From the NCBI RefSeq assembly GCF_963677565.1, contig NZ_OY781981.1, forward strand, positions 2,467,001 to 2,531,000: a stretch of DNA of 64,000 nt. The letters run 5' to 3'. The DNA is from an uncultured Draconibacterium sp. (lineage in GTDB: Bacteria; Bacteroidota; Bacteroidia; Bacteroidales; Prolixibacteraceae). The notes under the pieces are model-generated. The model saw only the letters and a program-made list of their open reading frames with translations. It made no database searches and was not told the DNA's origin. The number at the start of each line of letters is the position of its first letter. Positions within the stretch are counted from its first letter, which is position 1. A program made the position numbers and the translations under genes. Shown one piece after another: positions 62,420 through 64,000 of this stretch.

Positions 62420-63113
62420 GCTCTTCAAACGAAAGATCCATGAGTGGGAATTTTTCCCATCCGTTAAAATCGTAATGCCACCATTCAGTACTAATCACTG
62501 AAAAACCAAAATGAGCCATAACGCCAATAAGAATGGCGCGGTTTTGTAATGCTGATTCAGGCAGGTCAATATAAGTAGAATGGGCTTTTTCTGAAAAATC
62601 ATCAAATGCTGTGGGCATTACAAGCTCTTGTTTTGTGGCTAAATTCACCAGCGAAACATCAACCGCACAACCCCGGTTATGACGCGAACCGGTTTTCGGA
62701 TTCGCAACAAAATGAGTGTCCGGATACACGTCATAAAATTTAAGTGTTGCCGCATATGGGCGATAAGCATCGTAAATTTTTAAACCAAGATTCAGACTGG
62801 CCAGCGAATCCTGAACAAGTTGTAAGGCCGCTGCAACCGGTTTTCGGGCGTAAGCTTTTGGCGACTGGTAAATCATCTCACCGGTAAAGTTATTTGCGGT
62901 GGCGTAGCGGATGTCTATAACTACGTTGTCGATCACTTTTTCTAGGTCAACCAGTTCCATTGTTGCATCCTCATTAACCTGTTTTTTGTATTCTTTTACC
63001 GAATTTACCAGCGGCAGGTTGTACGGATTTCTGTGTTCGGTTTTGTCTTTTGTTGCGCACGAAAACAGCAGCGCTGCAACCAGAAAAAATAGTAGTGTTT
63101 TGGTTGTTTTCAT
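62409..63113 (-). CDS. ddpX: D-alanyl-D-alanine dipeptidase, VanX/DdpX family, lipoprotein
   Basis: A 234-residue exported zinc peptidase. The lipoprotein signal ends in LLFSC (Cys19). Zinc and catalytic motifs are SRHNRGCAVDVSL (SxHxxGxAxD) and TEWWHYDF (ExxWH type). The VIDIRYATANNFTGEMIY opening and LKIYDAYRPYAA are typical of the family. With its own export signal it more likely recycles cell-wall D-Ala-D-Ala in the periplasm than confers vancomycin resistance; no vanH or vanA is nearby. Starts 3 bp after the tex stop. Confidence 0.93.
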   Translation of the reverse strand: MKTTKTLLFFLVAALLFSCATKDKTEHRNPYNLPLVNSVKEYKKQVNEDATMELVDLEKVIDNVVIDIRYATANNFTGEMIYQSPKAYARKPVAAALQLVQDSLASLNLGLKIYDAYRPYAATLKFYDVYPDTHFVANPKTGSRHNRGCAVDVSLVNLATKQELVMPTAFDDFSEKAHSTYIDLPESALQNRAILIGVMAHFGFSVISTEWWHYDFNGWEKFPLMDLSFEELTN

Positions 63114-63116
63114 CGT

Positions 63117-64000
63117 TTATTCCTGTTCTACGCCTTTTAATGATAACTGAATACGCTTGCGCGGAATGTCGAGATCTTTTACCCGCACTTTAACATGTTG
63201 GTGTAGTTTTACAATTTCGTTTGGATCGGAAATAAAACGATCGGCCATTTCCGAAACATGAATCAGCCCCGATTCTTTAATTCCCACATCAACGAAAGCG
63301 CCAAACTTGGTAATGTTGTTTACAATTCCGGGTAGTACCATGCCAACCTGCAGATCGGTGATGTTAAAAATACCATCGGCAAATTCAAAAACTTTAATCG
63401 GTTTTCGTGGATCGCGACCCGGTTTAAGTAACTCATTTTTTATGTCGGTTAGGGTGGGGAGGCCAACTTCGGCAGTTACATAATTTTTAAAATCTATTTT
63501 CGAAATCAGCTCTTCATTTCTAACCAGGTCTTTTACTTCGCACTTTAAATCCTTGGCAATTTTCGATACAATTTTGTACGATTCAGGATGTACACCTGAG
63601 TTATCCAGTGGATTTTTTGCATCGGGAATACGCAGGAAACCCGCCGCCTGTTCAAATGCTTTTGGTCCCATTCGTGGCACTTTTTTCAATGCGTCGCGCG
63701 ATTCGAACAATCCGTTTTCTTTCCGGTAAGTAGTAATATTCTCGGCCAACTGCGGACCCAAACCAGAAATGTAGGCTAGCAAGTGTTTGCTGGCGGTATT
63801 TAAATTAACGCCAACAGCATTTACACTTAGCTCGACTACAGAATCGAGACTGCTTTTCAATTGTTTTTGATCAACATCGTGCTGATACTGTCCAACGCCG
63901 ATACTTTTCGGGTCGATTTTTACCAGTTCGGCTAATGGATCCATTAATCGGCGGCCAATAGAAATGGCACCACGCACGGTAACATCGTATTGTGGAAATT
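63117..64000 (-). CDS. tex: Tex-like RNA-binding transcription accessory protein (C-terminal part, cut by window edge)
   Basis: The reading frame stays open to the window end, so only about 294 C-terminal residues are present. Visible parts are the end of the YqgF/RuvC-like region (RRLMDPLAELVKIDPKSIGVGQYQHD), tandem helix-hairpin-helix motifs (NTASKHLLAYISGLGPQLAENI, DALKKVPRMGPKAFEQAAGFL), and a C-terminal S1 domain (LQVGMVLPGIVNNITKFGAF, VDVGIKESGLIHVSEM). Full Tex is about 700-780 residues. It binds nucleic acid and affects transcription; the exact role is unsettled. Confidence 0.95.
   Translation of the reverse strand, partial: FPQYDVTVRGAISIGRRLMDPLAELVKIDPKSIGVGQYQHDVDQKQLKSSLDSVVELSVNAVGVNLNTASKHLLAYISGLGPQLAENITTYRKENGLFESRDALKKVPRMGPKAFEQAAGFLRIPDAKNPLDNSGVHPESYKIVSKIAKDLKCEVKDLVRNEELISKIDFKNYVTAEVGLPTLTDIKNELLKPGRDPRKPIKVFEFADGIFNITDLQVGMVLPGIVNNITKFGAFVDVGIKESGLIHVSEMADRFISDPNEIVKLHQHVKVRVKDLDIPRKRIQLSLKGVEQE

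Noticed and set aside
62409..63113. Vancomycin resistance cluster
   Set aside because: Only the VanX-type dipeptidase is present, with its own lipoprotein signal; no vanH, vanA or vanRS nearby, so a cell-wall recycling role is more likely.
1..64000. Mobile element, prophage, tRNA or rRNA genes
   Set aside because: Intergenic regions were read for tRNA T-loop words, transposase fragments and terminal repeats; none convincing was seen, though divergent tRNAs cannot be fully excluded without a covariance search.

Overview
This 64 kb window is chromosomal DNA from a member of the Bacteroidota, most likely Bacteroidales/Marinilabiliales (Prolixibacteraceae-like). That placement rests on gene content and style: a compact men operon with a short MenE, GH3 and GH110-like glycosidases, GNTR-type xylose control, an AGCS symporter, SusR/HTCS-type AraC helix-turn-helix sequence, and many start regions preceded by the Bacteroidetes sigma-A pattern (TTTG, about 19-20 nt, TAnnTTTG). 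The species cannot be named from sequence alone. No rRNA, tRNA, CRISPR array, transposase or phage gene was recognised.

Layout. 0-3.5 kb: a DUF2200 protein, a degenerate ~40-bp tandem repeat, a ZIP metal transporter, and an ECF sigma factor translationally coupled to a small membrane protein. 3.5-10.6 kb: a tightly overlapping menaquinone operon on the minus strand, in transcription order thioesterase-menF-menD-menB-menA-menC-menE; menH is not in the window. 10.9-16.6 kb: a three-gene RND efflux operon. 16.9-22 kb: a P2-type cation ATPase, a double universal stress protein, a candidate structured RNA, and a Tat-exported SGNH hydrolase. 22-31.4 kb: a MATE pump, then an AT-rich glycosyltransferase island (a DPM1-like GT2 and two related GT-C-type membrane proteins, one with a long TPR tail) placed between a Mn-type and an Fe-type superoxide dismutase gene; a 57-residue winged-helix-like protein follows the Fe-type gene.

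31.5-37 kb: a xylose module (xylB-xylA-H+ symporter, minus strand) with its GntR/LacI-like regulator just upstream. The xyl promoter is unusually readable: a full consensus promoter with one palindrome inside the spacer, one just upstream, and a repeat shared with the regulator's own leader. 37-44.5 kb: nitroreductase, proline dehydrogenase, an OmpH/Skp-like protein, a soluble GT2, a second ZIP transporter, a 2[4Fe-4S] ferredoxin, a YfcC-type transporter and a His-rich small outer-membrane protein. 44.5-62 kb: secreted or lipoprotein hydrolases (lipase, ThuA, GH3 beta-glucosidase, GH110-like beta-helix, BNR-repeat sialidase-like) mixed with a TonB-C protein, a standalone AraC-HTH with a C-terminal membrane anchor, VOC, HAD, MutS2 and an AGCS symporter. 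A 1.36 kb gene-free stretch (51.7-53.0 kb) holds several terminator-like hairpins and a candidate small RNA. 62-64 kb: an acidic small protein, PspC, a VanX-type dipeptidase and the C-terminal part of Tex, cut by the window edge.

The most interesting unexplained items are the structured RNA candidate at 20,999-21,172, the promoter-hairpin-terminator unit at 51,857-51,970, the GT island between the two SOD genes, and the xyl operator architecture. All functional calls are from reading sequence; no database search was run.
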